In this document: positions 1-8,995 of the stretch, piece after piece
Numbering within the stretch: the first letter of the stretch is position 1
Layout of the letters: each line of letters opens with the position of its first letter
Assembly (NCBI RefSeq): GCF_021538615.1
Contig: NZ_JAJHIZ010000003.1
Span: 3,596,001-3,660,000, forward strand
DNA from: Niabella agricola
GTDB taxonomy: Bacteria; Bacteroidota; Bacteroidia; Chitinophagales; Chitinophagaceae
DNA length: 64,000 nt
Direction: 5' to 3'
Position numbers and translations under genes: made by a program
Notes under the pieces: model-generated
The model's database searches: none
The model's input: only the letters and a program-made list of their open reading frames with translations
What the model was told of the DNA's origin: nothing

Positions 1-1
1 A

Positions 2-1732
2 GGTGGTAATGGCAGTGTAACGGAAGTAAATGGAACGGTAAAACAGGATGTCTATGACCTGTTTGGTAACTATACAAAAAAAATAAACCTGCATGCGTTC
101 AATCTCTCTGCTGTTTACAACCAGGAAATGTATGAATGGAGCCCGGTAAATGTAAGCAGGGACCAGTTGATCTCCAAAGATCTTCCTTATATCAGTCTTA
201 CCACAGGCACCAATATAACCATTGGACAAACCGGCTTTGGTGACAAGTTTTATGATTATGCGGTGCGTAGCTATTTCGGCCGGCTGAACTATGCTTATGA
301 TAATAAGTACATCATTGACCTGGTGGCCCGGCGCGACGGCTCGTCGCGTTTTCCGCCGCAGGACCGGTGGGCCTTTACTCCCGCTGTATCCGCCGCCTGG
401 GTCGTAAACAGGGAGCGGTTCTGGGAGGCGTTAATGCCGGCCTTCTCTGCGTTGAAACTCAGGTATTCCTATGCACGGCAGGCTAACCAATCGGTAAAGT
501 ATTATGACTACATCCAGACGCTTGGAGTGGGACCCAGCTCCTATCTGATCGGCGGCAATACACCGCCGCAGGTTATTACAGGTGCACCGCCACTTAGAGT
601 AGATCCTACGAACTATACCTGGGAAACGGTTGCGGGTTCCAATTTTGGTGTCGATCTTGGTTTTCTCAAAGACCGGCTCACCGCGGGGTTTGATTATTAT
701 ATAAGAAAGACCACGGGCATGCTGGCGCCTTCACGGGTATTACCTGCTGTGTTGGGTACCAATGCCCCCCAGCAGAATGCGGCGGATATGGAAACCAAAG
801 GTTGGGAGCTGAGCCTGGGGTACAATGAAACCTATATGGTGGCACAAAAGCCCTTTTCACTGGGCGTGAAAGCAAGGATATGGGACAGCAGGAGCAAAAT
901 CCTGAAATATGATAATCCCCTGCATCTGTTTAGCGGTGCCTACCGGCCCGGTCAGGTAGTTGGAGAAATATGGGGGCTAACTAACGATGGCATTTTTGAA
1001 ACGAAGGAGGAAATCGCTGAAATTGATCAAACCGCGATTATTCCCTGGGGAGAAATAAAGGTAGTGCCAGGATGGCCACGGTACAAAGACCTTGATGGTG
1101 ATAAAAAGATTCTGCGGGGGACCAGCGATCTGGATCCGAAAGACCTTCGTGTGATCGGTAACAATACGCCCCGCTACCGGTATGGGTTTAACCTTGAAAT
1201 GGGTTGGAATAATATTGACCTGTCGCTCTTTTTACAGGGTGTTGGTAAAATGGATTATTATCCGCAGCACTACCTGTTTTGGGGGCCTTACCAGCAGCCC
1301 TACGCGAATATCTATCCCTGGAACCTGGATTTTTACAGGGGCACCGCCGCAACGCCGGAAGAGATCGCTACCTATCCCAAAGCCTATACTGACCTGGGAC
1401 TGGCAAACGCCAATACGGGTGCTTTTTACCCGGTATTGCAATCGTGGCTGGCGGATGATAATGACGGAAAGGGGCTGGACATTCCCCAAACCAAGTACCT
1501 GCTAAGTGCGGCATACCTGAGGATCAAGAATCTTACAGTAGGGTATACACTGCCCCAAAACATGTTGCAGCGTTTTGGCATCGAAAGACTCCGCATTTTC
1601 TTTACCGGTGAAAATATTTTTGAAGTTTCAAAGATCAAAAAATTTGTAGATCCTGAATCAATCGTAGACGGGTACGGATGGGCATACCCTTACCAGCGGA
1701 AATACTCTGTAGGCATTAATGTTACGCTATAA
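2..1732 (+). CDS. SusC/RagA-family TonB-linked outer membrane receptor, C-terminal part
   Basis: The reading frame is open from the first bases of the window, so the gene starts upstream; 576 C-terminal residues are present. SusC proteins are TonB-dependent outer-membrane beta-barrels that import large ligands delivered by a SusD lipoprotein. What is visible is barrel sequence: alternating aromatic/polar strands, repeated motifs such as RYRYGFNLEMGW and YLRIKNLTVGYTLP, and a typical family ending with FTGENIF and YQRKYSVGINVTL close to the stop. Signal peptide, carboxypeptidase-like domain, TonB box and plug are outside the window. The SusD gene follows after 27 bases in the same direction, the standard pairing. 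The substrate cannot be read from the barrel; the downstream phosphoesterases suggest a phosphorylated ligand, which is inference. Confidence 0.93.
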   Translation, partial: GGNGSVTEVNGTVKQDVYDLFGNYTKKINLHAFNLSAVYNQEMYEWSPVNVSRDQLISKDLPYISLTTGTNITIGQTGFGDKFYDYAVRSYFGRLNYAYDNKYIIDLVARRDGSSRFPPQDRWAFTPAVSAAWVVNRERFWEALMPAFSALKLRYSYARQANQSVKYYDYIQTLGVGPSSYLIGGNTPPQVITGAPPLRVDPTNYTWETVAGSNFGVDLGFLKDRLTAGFDYYIRKTTGMLAPSRVLPAVLGTNAPQQNAADMETKGWELSLGYNETYMVAQKPFSLGVKARIWDSRSKILKYDNPLHLFSGAYRPGQVVGEIWGLTNDGIFETKEEIAEIDQTAIIPWGEIKVVPGWPRYKDLDGDKKILRGTSDLDPKDLRVIGNNTPRYRYGFNLEMGWNNIDLSLFLQGVGKMDYYPQHYLFWGPYQQPYANIYPWNLDFYRGTAATPEEIATYPKAYTDLGLANANTGAFYPVLQSWLADDNDGKGLDIPQTKYLLSAAYLRIKNLTVGYTLPQNMLQRFGIERLRIFFTGENIFEVSKIKKFVDPESIVDGYGWAYPYQRKYSVGINVTL

Positions 1733-1759
1733 GATTATTAACGTCAAAAAACAATTACA

Positions 1760-3556
1760 ATGAAAAAGTTACTATATATCCTCCTGTTTACGGCGACCCT
1801 CACTTCCTGTAAAAAAGGTTTCCTGGACCGCTATCCTCAAACAGAAGTAAGTCCACAGTTATTCTTTAATACGGAGAGCGATCTTTCTATGTATGTAAAT
1901 GGCATGCTGGACCTTACTGGTTCCGGGCTTTATGTAAACGGGACGGGGCAATCGACGGATAACTACGCTACCACGGGCCAGGTTTATTTTAAGGCAGTGC
2001 TGGCAGGCACCACTACATCTCAAAACACACCCAATTTCTGGACCTGGGGCGGATTGCGTACGATTAATTATTTTCTTGAAAACTACAGCAGGGCCCAGGT
2101 TCCGGATGCCGTAAAGAACCATTATGCGGGGCTGGCCCGTTACTACCGTGCGAAGTTTTATATGAATAAGGTGCTGACTTATTCGGATGCACCCTGGTAC
2201 GGTAAAACGCTCAACCCGGATGATTCAACCGCACTCTATATGACACAGTCTCCCCGGACGCTTATCATAGACAGCATCATGAATGACCTTGAATTTGCGG
2301 CCACCAATGTTCGGGAAAATGTGCCGGCGGCTACACCCGGGCTGTACGCTGTAAAAACCATTTACGCCCGCTTTGCGCTTTATGAAGGAACGTACCGGAA
2401 ATATCACCCGGAGCTGAACCTGCAGCATACTGCCAATAAATATTTTGAACTGGCGAAGAAACAATCGGATGAAATCATTACGGCCAACAAATTCAGTCTT
2501 GCGGCCAGCTATGCATCATTGTTCAATAACCAGGATCTAAGCACGGTTAAGGAAGTGATCCTGAACAATCCTTATGATGTTGCAAAAGGAAAGAGTTCGG
2601 GTATCGGAAATTTTAATATATTCGGTCTTTATGAGCAATCTCCCGCCAGGGACCTTGTGCAAACTTATCTGAAGAAAGATGGTACCCGTTTTACCGATCT
2701 GCCTGGCTATAAACAGATGCTTTATGTGCAGGAATTTGCCGACCGCGACCCGCGTTTATCTGCCACCATTGCTCCTCCGGGTTTCACACTTGTTCAGTCC
2801 GCAACGCCCTATGTTTCTGAATTCAGTACCAATTTTACCGGTTATCACCAGATCAAAGGATATATTAACACTACAGACAACAATGTAATCAACAATACCG
2901 ATATTCCCGTATTGCGTTATGCCGAGGTGTTGCTTACTTATGCTGAGGCAGCGGCCGAGCTCGGTACGGCTTCGCAAAGTGATATCGATAGGTCTGTAAA
3001 CCTGCTTCGTGCCCGGGTTTCTATGCCCCCGCTAAATGTAGCGGCTGCCAATGCGAATCCGGACCCGGTATTGGCGGCGGATTATCCAAACGTAAGCGGT
3101 GTCAATAAAGGCCTGATCCTGGAAATAAGAAGAGAACGGAGGGTAGAGTTTGCGCTTGAAGGTACCTACCGTTTTGAAGACCTGATGCGTTGGGCGGCAG
3201 GGAAGCTGTTTGAGAAAAGGGCTACGGGTATGTATTTTCCTGGACCGGGAAATTATGATTTAACAGGAGATAATATTGCCGATATTAAGCTGGTAACGAA
3301 TGCCACTACCATACCTCCGGCAGCACAGCGCGAAAAGAACGAACTGGGCGTAACACTGATTTATTACAAAATGGGATCATATGGCCAGGCGGGATCGGGT
3401 ACGTATTTTGAAAATGGCGATAGCGGTGGGCAGATCGTTACTGTAAACCCCAGTACGGTCAGGACGTTTGTAGAACCCAAGTATTATTATATGCCGATAC
3501 CATTTTCACAAACAACAATGAACCCTAATTTAAAGCAGCCTTTTGGATGGCAATAG
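1760..3556 (+). CDS. SusD/RagB-family nutrient-binding outer membrane lipoprotein
   Basis: This 598-residue protein is the surface lipoprotein lid partner of the upstream SusC porin. The N-terminus is a lipoprotein signal ending in LTSC, with the lipidated Cys at residue 17, followed by KKGFLDRYPQTEVSP, the usual SusD opening. The middle holds the alpha-helical TPR-like scaffold (ARYYRAKFYMNKV), and the C-terminal half has the family signatures LRYAEVLLTYAEAAAELG and ILEIRRERRVEFALEG. The end matches the family pattern, with YYYMPIPFSQTTMNPNLKQ just before the stop. It probably forms one transcription unit with SusC and the genes after it. Ligand specificity is unknown. Confidence 0.95.
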   Translation: MKKLLYILLFTATLTSCKKGFLDRYPQTEVSPQLFFNTESDLSMYVNGMLDLTGSGLYVNGTGQSTDNYATTGQVYFKAVLAGTTTSQNTPNFWTWGGLRTINYFLENYSRAQVPDAVKNHYAGLARYYRAKFYMNKVLTYSDAPWYGKTLNPDDSTALYMTQSPRTLIIDSIMNDLEFAATNVRENVPAATPGLYAVKTIYARFALYEGTYRKYHPELNLQHTANKYFELAKKQSDEIITANKFSLAASYASLFNNQDLSTVKEVILNNPYDVAKGKSSGIGNFNIFGLYEQSPARDLVQTYLKKDGTRFTDLPGYKQMLYVQEFADRDPRLSATIAPPGFTLVQSATPYVSEFSTNFTGYHQIKGYINTTDNNVINNTDIPVLRYAEVLLTYAEAAAELGTASQSDIDRSVNLLRARVSMPPLNVAAANANPDPVLAADYPNVSGVNKGLILEIRRERRVEFALEGTYRFEDLMRWAAGKLFEKRATGMYFPGPGNYDLTGDNIADIKLVTNATTIPPAAQREKNELGVTLIYYKMGSYGQAGSGTYFENGDSGGQIVTVNPSTVRTFVEPKYYYMPIPFSQTTMNPNLKQPFGWQ

Positions 3557-3626
3557 CGATGAAGCTACTTCTGAGGCCCGGGTCTATGCTGTAATTCAAA
3601 ATTTTAAATATCCTCAACCATTTTTT

Positions 3627-4085
3627 ATGAAAAAGAAATGCTTACCACTGATGGTACTTCCGTTGTTCCTTGCTTTAGTATCCTTTATGCCGCTTGCTGG
3701 TCCTCACAGGAATCATTCCGGAGAAAAAGGGATGGCTGCTTATGCCGGTATGCCATTCTATGGCATGATAACAAATCCCTGGAAGTTTACCAGTATTACG
3801 ATCAATCCTGCTCCCGCGCCACCGGCGCCATATCAAAACTCCGTTTATTTTAAGTATGGCAGCATATCCGGAAATTATTTCAAAGTAGAAAGTGTGGACG
3901 GGTGTCCGTTTTATGTTGTAAATGCCGGTGCACCGGTTACTTATGTGCCCGTTACCGGCGCCGAAAATATTTTTGGTATTTTCTTCAAATCAGAGTCAGG
4001 ATGCGGTTCAACGCGGCTTTTACGCGTATCCTATAATGATAGTGGGTCCTGGACGCCGTTTGAAAACTTCGTAATCAATCTTTAG
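3627..4085 (+). CDS. Small secreted protein of unknown function in the SusCD locus
   Basis: I do not recognise this 152-residue protein. The start was placed at the ATG of MKKKCLPL because a signal peptide begins there (basic start, hydrophobic stretch LPLMVLPLFLALVSFMPLA); the frame is open further upstream but that part reads like non-coding sequence overlapping the end of susD. The mature part is short, rich in Gly, Pro, Tyr and Phe, with three Cys residues, one in DGCPFYVVNAG and one in ESGCGSTRLLRV, and looks like an all-beta fold. It lies between susD and a phosphoesterase and ends 12 bases before it, so it is likely co-transcribed. A surface ligand-binding role is possible but unproven. 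Confidence 0.6.
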   Translation: MKKKCLPLMVLPLFLALVSFMPLAGPHRNHSGEKGMAAYAGMPFYGMITNPWKFTSITINPAPAPPAPYQNSVYFKYGSISGNYFKVESVDGCPFYVVNAGAPVTYVPVTGAENIFGIFFKSESGCGSTRLLRVSYNDSGSWTPFENFVINL

Positions 4086-4097
4086 ATAGCAGCAGGC

Positions 4098-4988
4098 ATG
4101 AACAGAAAATCGTTTATTAAAGGAACGTCTCTATTAACAGGGTCCGTACTCACCGGCGGAATGGCGGCCGCTGGCAGGCGAAAAGAGAAACCCGTACTTA
4201 TGCTTGCGCATATTACAGACGTGCATATTCGACCAGGGGATAATGCACCGCAGCGTTTTAGAAATTGTTTGAAGAAAATAAAAGCAACCGGTATTGATTT
4301 TTTCCTGAATACGGGCGATTCCATTCATGACGCTTCTTACGACCATGTGAAAAGAGATAGTGTAACCGAACAATGGCAATTATGGGATGAATGCCTATCG
4401 GAAATAAAAGGCTATGATATTTACAGTTGCCTGGGCAATCACGATATGTGGTGGGCCGCCCCGGATAAGCAGGATGCCATGTATGGGAAGGATTATGTAG
4501 TAAAGCGATTAAAGATACCGCACCGGTATTACAGCTTTACCCGCGGTGGCTGGCATTTTATTGTGTTGGATGGCAATAACCACAATATTTCCCTGGATGA
4601 AACACAGTTTAAATGGCTGGAAGACGACCTGGCGGCAACACCTGCTCACACACCAACCCTAATCATGTCGCATTATCCTACTTTTGGTGCAACCCCGATA
4701 CTGGTGGGCGGTCATCACAGCGATTACAAAAGATTAAAAACGCTCCTTTATAAGCATAAAGACAAGGTAAGAGCTTCGCTCAGCGGGCACAATCATCTTT
4801 GTGATAAAACGTCTTATAATGGCGTCTGGTATTGCTGTAATGGTGCCATGAGTGGCTTTTGGTGGGGGCAGGGCGATAAGGAATCAGCCGGCCCAGGCTA
4901 CTACCTGGAAACACCGCCAGGTTATGCTATTTTAAAATTATTTAAGAACGGTGATTTTGAGAGTGAATATATTGCACACGGCTTTTAA
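4098..4988 (+). CDS. Calcineurin-like metallophosphoesterase, exported
   Basis: This 296-residue enzyme belongs to the two-metal calcineurin-like phosphoesterase superfamily, which hydrolyses phosphomono- or diesters. The metal-binding motifs occur in order: DVH at 41-43, GD at 73-74, GNHD at 113-116, His192 in MSHYP, and GHNH at 230-233. The N-terminus ([21 protein letters not shown]) is a twin-basic-poor export signal of the kind annotated as Tat-like in Bacteroidota, so it probably acts in the periplasm. It is followed almost at once by an alkaline-phosphatase-fold enzyme, and preceded by SusCD, suggesting that imported phosphoesters are broken down here. The exact substrate cannot be told from the sequence. 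Confidence 0.9.
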   Translation: MNRKSFIKGTSLLTGSVLTGGMAAAGRRKEKPVLMLAHITDVHIRPGDNAPQRFRNCLKKIKATGIDFFLNTGDSIHDASYDHVKRDSVTEQWQLWDECLSEIKGYDIYSCLGNHDMWWAAPDKQDAMYGKDYVVKRLKIPHRYYSFTRGGWHFIVLDGNNHNISLDETQFKWLEDDLAATPAHTPTLIMSHYPTFGATPILVGGHHSDYKRLKTLLYKHKDKVRASLSGHNHLCDKTSYNGVWYCCNGAMSGFWWGQGDKESAGPGYYLETPPGYAILKLFKNGDFESEYIAHGF

Positions 4989-4998
4989 AAGAAAAGAT

Positions 4999-6249
4999 AT
5001 GATACGAAAAGGAATCCTGGTTATAATGGCCTTCCTGGCCGGCTCTTTGGCATTGTTTGCCCAACGCGCTCCCAAAGTAGTATTTGTAATTGCAGACGGT
5101 ATCCCGGCGGATGTGATCGAATCGGTGGCCACACCGCATATGGACGCCATTGCGCGGGCGGGCCGGTATATGCGGGCTTATGTGGGTGGTGGCAAAGGAA
5201 CTTATTCAGAAACGCCTACTATTTCTGCGGTAGGCTATAACAGTCTGCTCACAGGCACATGGGCCAATAAACATAATGTTTGGGACAATGATATTGCGGC
5301 GCCCAACTATCATTATCCAACCATTTTCCGCCTGTTAAAGGATCAATACCCGCAGAAGAAGATCGCTGTTTTTTCCAGCTGGCTGGATAACCGTACCAAA
5401 CTTGTAGGGGACGGGCTTCCGGAAACCGGAAAGATCCATGTTGATATTGCAGCCGATGGTTTCGAGCACGATACCCTAAAGTTTCCCAAAAACGGACCGG
5501 TGCACCGGATGCATTTGATCGATGAGCAGGTAATTGATAAAGCCACACAAAAGATCCGGCAACAGGCACCCGATCTTTCCTGGATCTATCTTGAATATAC
5601 AGATGATATGGGCCATGGTTATGGCGACAGCCCGAAATTTTATGAAGCGGTCGAAATGCTCGACCGGCAAATGGGGTGTGTATGGGAGGCGATCCGGTAC
5701 CGGCAGAACCGGTTTAAGGAAGACTGGATGATTATTATAACCACCGATCACGGGCGCTCGGAAGCTAACGGAAAGGGACATGGCGGCCAGTCGCCCCGGC
5801 AACGCAGCACCTGGATGATCACCAATAACCCGGGCTTAAATGCTTACCCGGATTATTACATTCCAGGCGTAGTAGATATTTTTCCAACAATAGCCCGGTA
5901 TATGAATATTCACATTCCTGCGGCTGTAGCACGGGAGTTGGACGGTGTGGCGATGATCGGGAAGATTTCGCTGGCGGATATGCGGGTAAATTATTTTCAG
6001 CATAAACTGGACATTACCTGGACGCCGCTTCATCCGGCGGAGCAGGGTACGGTAAAGGTTTGGATCAGCACTACTAATCAAACAAAAACAGGCGGTACCG
6101 ATTCGTATAAACTGGCAGATGAAATTCCGCTCCGCCAAAAGCATGTTACTATTGATGTAAAGGATCAGCCCTCCAGTTATTATAAAGTGGTGCTGGAATC
6201 GGCGCATAATACGCTGAACCGGTGGATTGTGCTGGATGAAAAGAAATAA
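4999..6249 (+). CDS. Alkaline phosphatase/nucleotide pyrophosphatase (NPP) family protein, secreted
   Basis: This 416-residue secreted enzyme has the alkaline phosphatase fold with NPP-type features. The start MIRKGILV was chosen because a signal peptide ending at LFAQ (residue 21) follows; an earlier in-frame ATG would overlap the preceding gene. Metal and active-site motifs are visible: ADG at 32-34, a nucleophile region around Thr72-Thr74 ([13 protein letters not shown]), TDDMGH at 201-206 and TTDHG at 248-252, then GHGG at 260-263. The last 75 residues form an extra beta-rich domain. It starts 10 bases after the metallophosphoesterase and is the last gene before a strong terminator, so the two are probably a pair that strips phosphate from the ligand of the SusCD system (inference). 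Confidence 0.88.
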   Translation: MIRKGILVIMAFLAGSLALFAQRAPKVVFVIADGIPADVIESVATPHMDAIARAGRYMRAYVGGGKGTYSETPTISAVGYNSLLTGTWANKHNVWDNDIAAPNYHYPTIFRLLKDQYPQKKIAVFSSWLDNRTKLVGDGLPETGKIHVDIAADGFEHDTLKFPKNGPVHRMHLIDEQVIDKATQKIRQQAPDLSWIYLEYTDDMGHGYGDSPKFYEAVEMLDRQMGCVWEAIRYRQNRFKEDWMIIITTDHGRSEANGKGHGGQSPRQRSTWMITNNPGLNAYPDYYIPGVVDIFPTIARYMNIHIPAAVARELDGVAMIGKISLADMRVNYFQHKLDITWTPLHPAEQGTVKVWISTTNQTKTGGTDSYKLADEIPLRQKHVTIDVKDQPSSYYKVVLESAHNTLNRWIVLDEKK

Positions 6250-6290
6250 AGGCCCTAACAAACCGGAACTCAAAAACGGATCCGGCTTTT

Positions 6291-6339
6291 TCAGGGAATC
6301 AGGTGTAATAAAATACATCCGGTTCCCTGATCTTTTTGT
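6291..6339 (+). terminator. Rho-independent terminator after the SusCD-phosphatase operon
   Basis: A stem of about 17 pairs with three mismatches (TCAGGGAA... paired with ...TTCCCTGA) and a six-base AT loop is followed by TCTTTTTGTT. It lies 42 bases after the phosphatase stop and 31 bases before the next gene. Confidence 0.8.
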
Positions 6340-6369
6340 TATTTTGTTGCTAACAACCCAATTTCTTTC

Positions 6370-7905
6370 ATGACACACCTGTTTCGACCACTTCCTGCCC
6401 TGTTTGTTTTGCTGCTGTTGCAGATCTGCATGCCCATTACAGCACAACGGAAGTGGACCGTTAAGGAAGTTCCGGACCCTAAACGTACGCCCAGCTTCAA
6501 CTATGTAAGTAATCCTGACGGCATATTAAGCAATAACACGGTAGCAGCAATTAACGGTCATTTGAAACGGCTGGAGGATTCCACCACGGACCAGGTGGCC
6601 GTTGTGGTGCTGCAGTCCATCGGAAAAAAAGTACCGCGGGATTTTGCGATGGAGCTGTTGCGGTATTGGGGCGTGGGCCGGAAGGATAAGAATAACGGCG
6701 TGGTGATGCTATTGGTGATGGATCAGCGCCGCATGGAATTTGAAGTAGGCTACGGCCTGGAAGGAAAACTAACGGACCTTGTTTCTAAACAGATTCAGGA
6801 GGAGTATATGGTGCCTTTCGCCAAGCAGGGGAATTATGATGCAGCCGTATTAAATGGTGTACAGCAGGTGGCAGGGATGCTCTCCGGGGCGGTTGAAGTC
6901 GATTCCTATACAGAAGCGGTGCCTGCTGATGCAGCTTTTCCTGCGGAAGCATCGGAGCCTTCATATGGTAATACTTCCGGTTCCGGGGGGCTTATAAACC
7001 TGTATCAAAAGCATGTGGGATGGGGTGGCTTTTGGGTATTGTTGTTTTATGCCTTTTTTTTCGTAGCGGGGCTGATAGCTCTGTTTAAAAAAAAGGTCCA
7101 CGATCAATTTTTTGATAAGGCAAGCCCCTGGTGGTTTTTACTGCTCCGGTTTCTGGTTTGTTATGTGCTGTTGCCGGTTATGGTCTTTGTAATTGCCGGG
7201 GTGCCTGTAAATATTTTTACGGGCGTGGCCTTCTTCTATGTATTGGCTTTAGCGGCCACCGGTATTACCGTATTCCGGCTGCTGGGGCAGCTTCGCCGGG
7301 AGGAGCAGCGGGGTACGGAAGATGATGTGATGTATTTTTATGCCCGGCAACTGGACCAGCGTTGGAAAAAGTCGCTGGCCAATAAGCTCCTTCCGTTTCC
7401 GCTGCTTTATTACCGGGAGCAGGTAGGGCAGTACCTGGACAGATTAAAAGCAGGAATGGTGATCAGCGACACGGGCAATGAGATGCGCCTGCTGGATGAA
7501 AAACAGGACAATGCCTACCTGACCGAAGCTCAAAAAATGGAAGAGCAACTCAAGTCGGTCGATTATGATGTATGGGCCGAGAAGCAAGGCAAGGCCTTCA
7601 AATTGCATGGTGTGTTGTTAAGCAGTAAGTACAGCCATTGCCCTAAATGCAATACCATGGCTTATTTCCTGGAATCCGACCGCACTATTGAACCGGCTAC
7701 TTATTCCAGCAGTGGAGTGGGACTGAAAGTATATGCCTGCAAATTCTGTCACTACCAGGAAACCAAAGAGTATGCTATTCCGCGAAAATCCCAATCCAGC
7801 TCTGGCAGCAGTTCGGGCAGCTCATGGAGCAGCGGTTCTTCCAGCTCCGGCAGCAGCTGGGGTGGAGGCAGTTCCGGCGGCGGCGGTGCTGGTAGTAGCT
7901 GGTGA
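6370..7905 (+). CDS. TPM-domain membrane protein with zinc ribbon and Ser/Gly-rich tail (YgcG-like)
   Basis: This 511-residue protein has a signal peptide (residues 1-26, ending PITAQ), a TPM domain at about 45-165 (NPDGILSNNTVAAINGHL, then GVVMLLVMDQRRMEFEVGYGLEG), a long linker, and membrane segments at about 218-240 and 254-310. A zinc ribbon follows with CPKC at 424-427 and CKFC at 457-460. The end is a low-complexity run of Ser, Gly and Trp, which is the usual ending of bacterial TPM proteins. TPM domains have been linked to phosphatase activity and to repair of photosystems or envelope stress, but the role in Bacteroidota is not settled. The gene appears to stand alone between a terminator and a repeat-rich gap. 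Confidence 0.88.
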   Translation: MTHLFRPLPALFVLLLLQICMPITAQRKWTVKEVPDPKRTPSFNYVSNPDGILSNNTVAAINGHLKRLEDSTTDQVAVVVLQSIGKKVPRDFAMELLRYWGVGRKDKNNGVVMLLVMDQRRMEFEVGYGLEGKLTDLVSKQIQEEYMVPFAKQGNYDAAVLNGVQQVAGMLSGAVEVDSYTEAVPADAAFPAEASEPSYGNTSGSGGLINLYQKHVGWGGFWVLLFYAFFFVAGLIALFKKKVHDQFFDKASPWWFLLLRFLVCYVLLPVMVFVIAGVPVNIFTGVAFFYVLALAATGITVFRLLGQLRREEQRGTEDDVMYFYARQLDQRWKKSLANKLLPFPLLYYREQVGQYLDRLKAGMVISDTGNEMRLLDEKQDNAYLTEAQKMEEQLKSVDYDVWAEKQGKAFKLHGVLLSSKYSHCPKCNTMAYFLESDRTIEPATYSSSGVGLKVYACKFCHYQETKEYAIPRKSQSSSGSSSGSSWSSGSSSSGSSWGGGSSGGGGAGSSW

Positions 7906-7926
7906 CGACTGCCGCCAGCGATTTGC

Positions 7927-8098
7927 GCTTCCCGAGTAAAGATTGGTGTTCGCACCGACTTTCTGGCCGCAGGGGTTTTTAGTCTAACCGACCAGTGAGG
8001 ACACCGGTCGTGGCTGTCGACTGTAATACGTGCAAAGGTTTAAGCTTCCCGTGTAAAGATTGATGTCGCACAAACCTAACGGCAAGGATTTTGAGTAT
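7927..8098. repeat. Imperfect direct repeat pair with a central palindrome
   Basis: The phrase GCTTCCCGAGTAAAGATTGG at 7927 recurs as GCTTCCCGTGTAAAGATTGA at 8044, and similarity continues about 25 bases further in both copies. Between them, at 7990-8009, lies an interrupted palindrome (GACCAGTG, four bases, CACCGGTC). The 285-base gap 7906-8190 holds no gene that I can support. Confidence 0.6.
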
Positions 8099-8190
8099 GC
8101 GTATTCTTGATGACTGGTATTAAATTGGTATTTCCTGACCAAAAACAGAACTTGTTTTGATTTCAGCTCATTACCAGTAATAGTAAAAGA

Positions 8191-8919
8191 TCAGGTATAC
8201 AACCCTCCGTTAATGGAAAGTACCTGTCCGGTGATATAAGCCGCTTCTTTTGTGGCAAAAAAGCCCACTGCATGTGCTACTTCCTCCGGCGTGCCAAAAC
8301 GGTTGGCGGGAATGATTTGTTTCATCTGGCCTTCATCAATGTCTTCCGTCATGTCTGTTTTAATAAAGCCCGGGGCTACGGCGTTTACTGTGATATTCCG
8401 TTTTCCTACTTCCTGGGCCAGGGCCTTGGTAGCGGCAATGACACCACCTTTGGCAGCGGAATAATTGGTTTGTCCGGCCAGACCTTTTAATCCTGAGAGG
8501 GACACCACGTTGATGATGCGGCCGTAACGCTGGCGCAGCATGTTATTGACCACCAGCCGGGTTACATTGAAAAAGCCTCCAAGGCTGGTGTTTACCACGC
8601 CATCCCATTGCTCATCCTTCATCCACATCAGCAGCACGTCGTCTTTGATACCGGCATTATTCACCAGCACTTCAATGGTCTTATCGGTATTGGCTTCCAT
8701 CCATCCGCCCAGAGTTTGTTGTACCGCTTCGCGGTCGGCCACATCAAAGGCCAGCAAGGCTCCGGTAACACCAGCTTTTTCTACTTCTGCAAGGGTTTCT
8801 TCGGCCTTTTCCCGGTTGCCTTTATAGTTGATCAATATATTAAAGCCCTGTTTGGCCAGTTGTATGCAGATCGCTTTTCCGATGCCACGGGATCCTCCGG
8901 TTACTAATGCCCAGTTCAT
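8191..8919 (-). CDS. fabG: 3-oxoacyl-ACP reductase FabG family (probable flexirubin cluster member)
   Basis: This 242-residue short-chain dehydrogenase reduces 3-oxoacyl-ACP with NADPH. The cofactor motif TGGSRGIG is at 7-14, NNAG at 87-90, and the catalytic set Asn110, Ser140, Tyr153 and Lys157 is complete (VVSLSG, then NYSAAKGG). The family ending ITGQVLSINGGLYT is intact. It lies 76 bases downstream of a tyrosine ammonia-lyase gene in the same direction. In flexirubin and aryl-polyene clusters of Bacteroidota a FabG-type reductase works on the growing polyene chain next to the ammonia-lyase, so a pigment role is more likely than primary fatty acid synthesis, although the protein alone cannot distinguish these. 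Confidence 0.88.
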   Translation of the reverse strand: MNWALVTGGSRGIGKAICIQLAKQGFNILINYKGNREKAEETLAEVEKAGVTGALLAFDVADREAVQQTLGGWMEANTDKTIEVLVNNAGIKDDVLLMWMKDEQWDGVVNTSLGGFFNVTRLVVNNMLRQRYGRIINVVSLSGLKGLAGQTNYSAAKGGVIAATKALAQEVGKRNITVNAVAPGFIKTDMTEDIDEGQMKQIIPANRFGTPEEVAHAVGFFATKEAAYITGQVLSINGGLYT

Positions 8920-8944
8920 AATTTTTAGCTTCTTGTTTGTTGTT

Positions 8945-8992
8945 TATAGTTTATGGTTTGAACAAACGATAGACCATAAACTCAAAACTATA
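8945..8992. repeat. Low-complexity inverted tract between tal and fabG
   Basis: TATAGTTTATGGT at 8945 is mirrored by ACCATAAACTCAAAACTATA at 8973. It belongs to the same class of word-like inverted tracts seen at 33.5 and 45.4 kb. It may form a hairpin in the tal-fabG transcript. Confidence 0.6.
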
Positions 8993-8995
8993 AAT

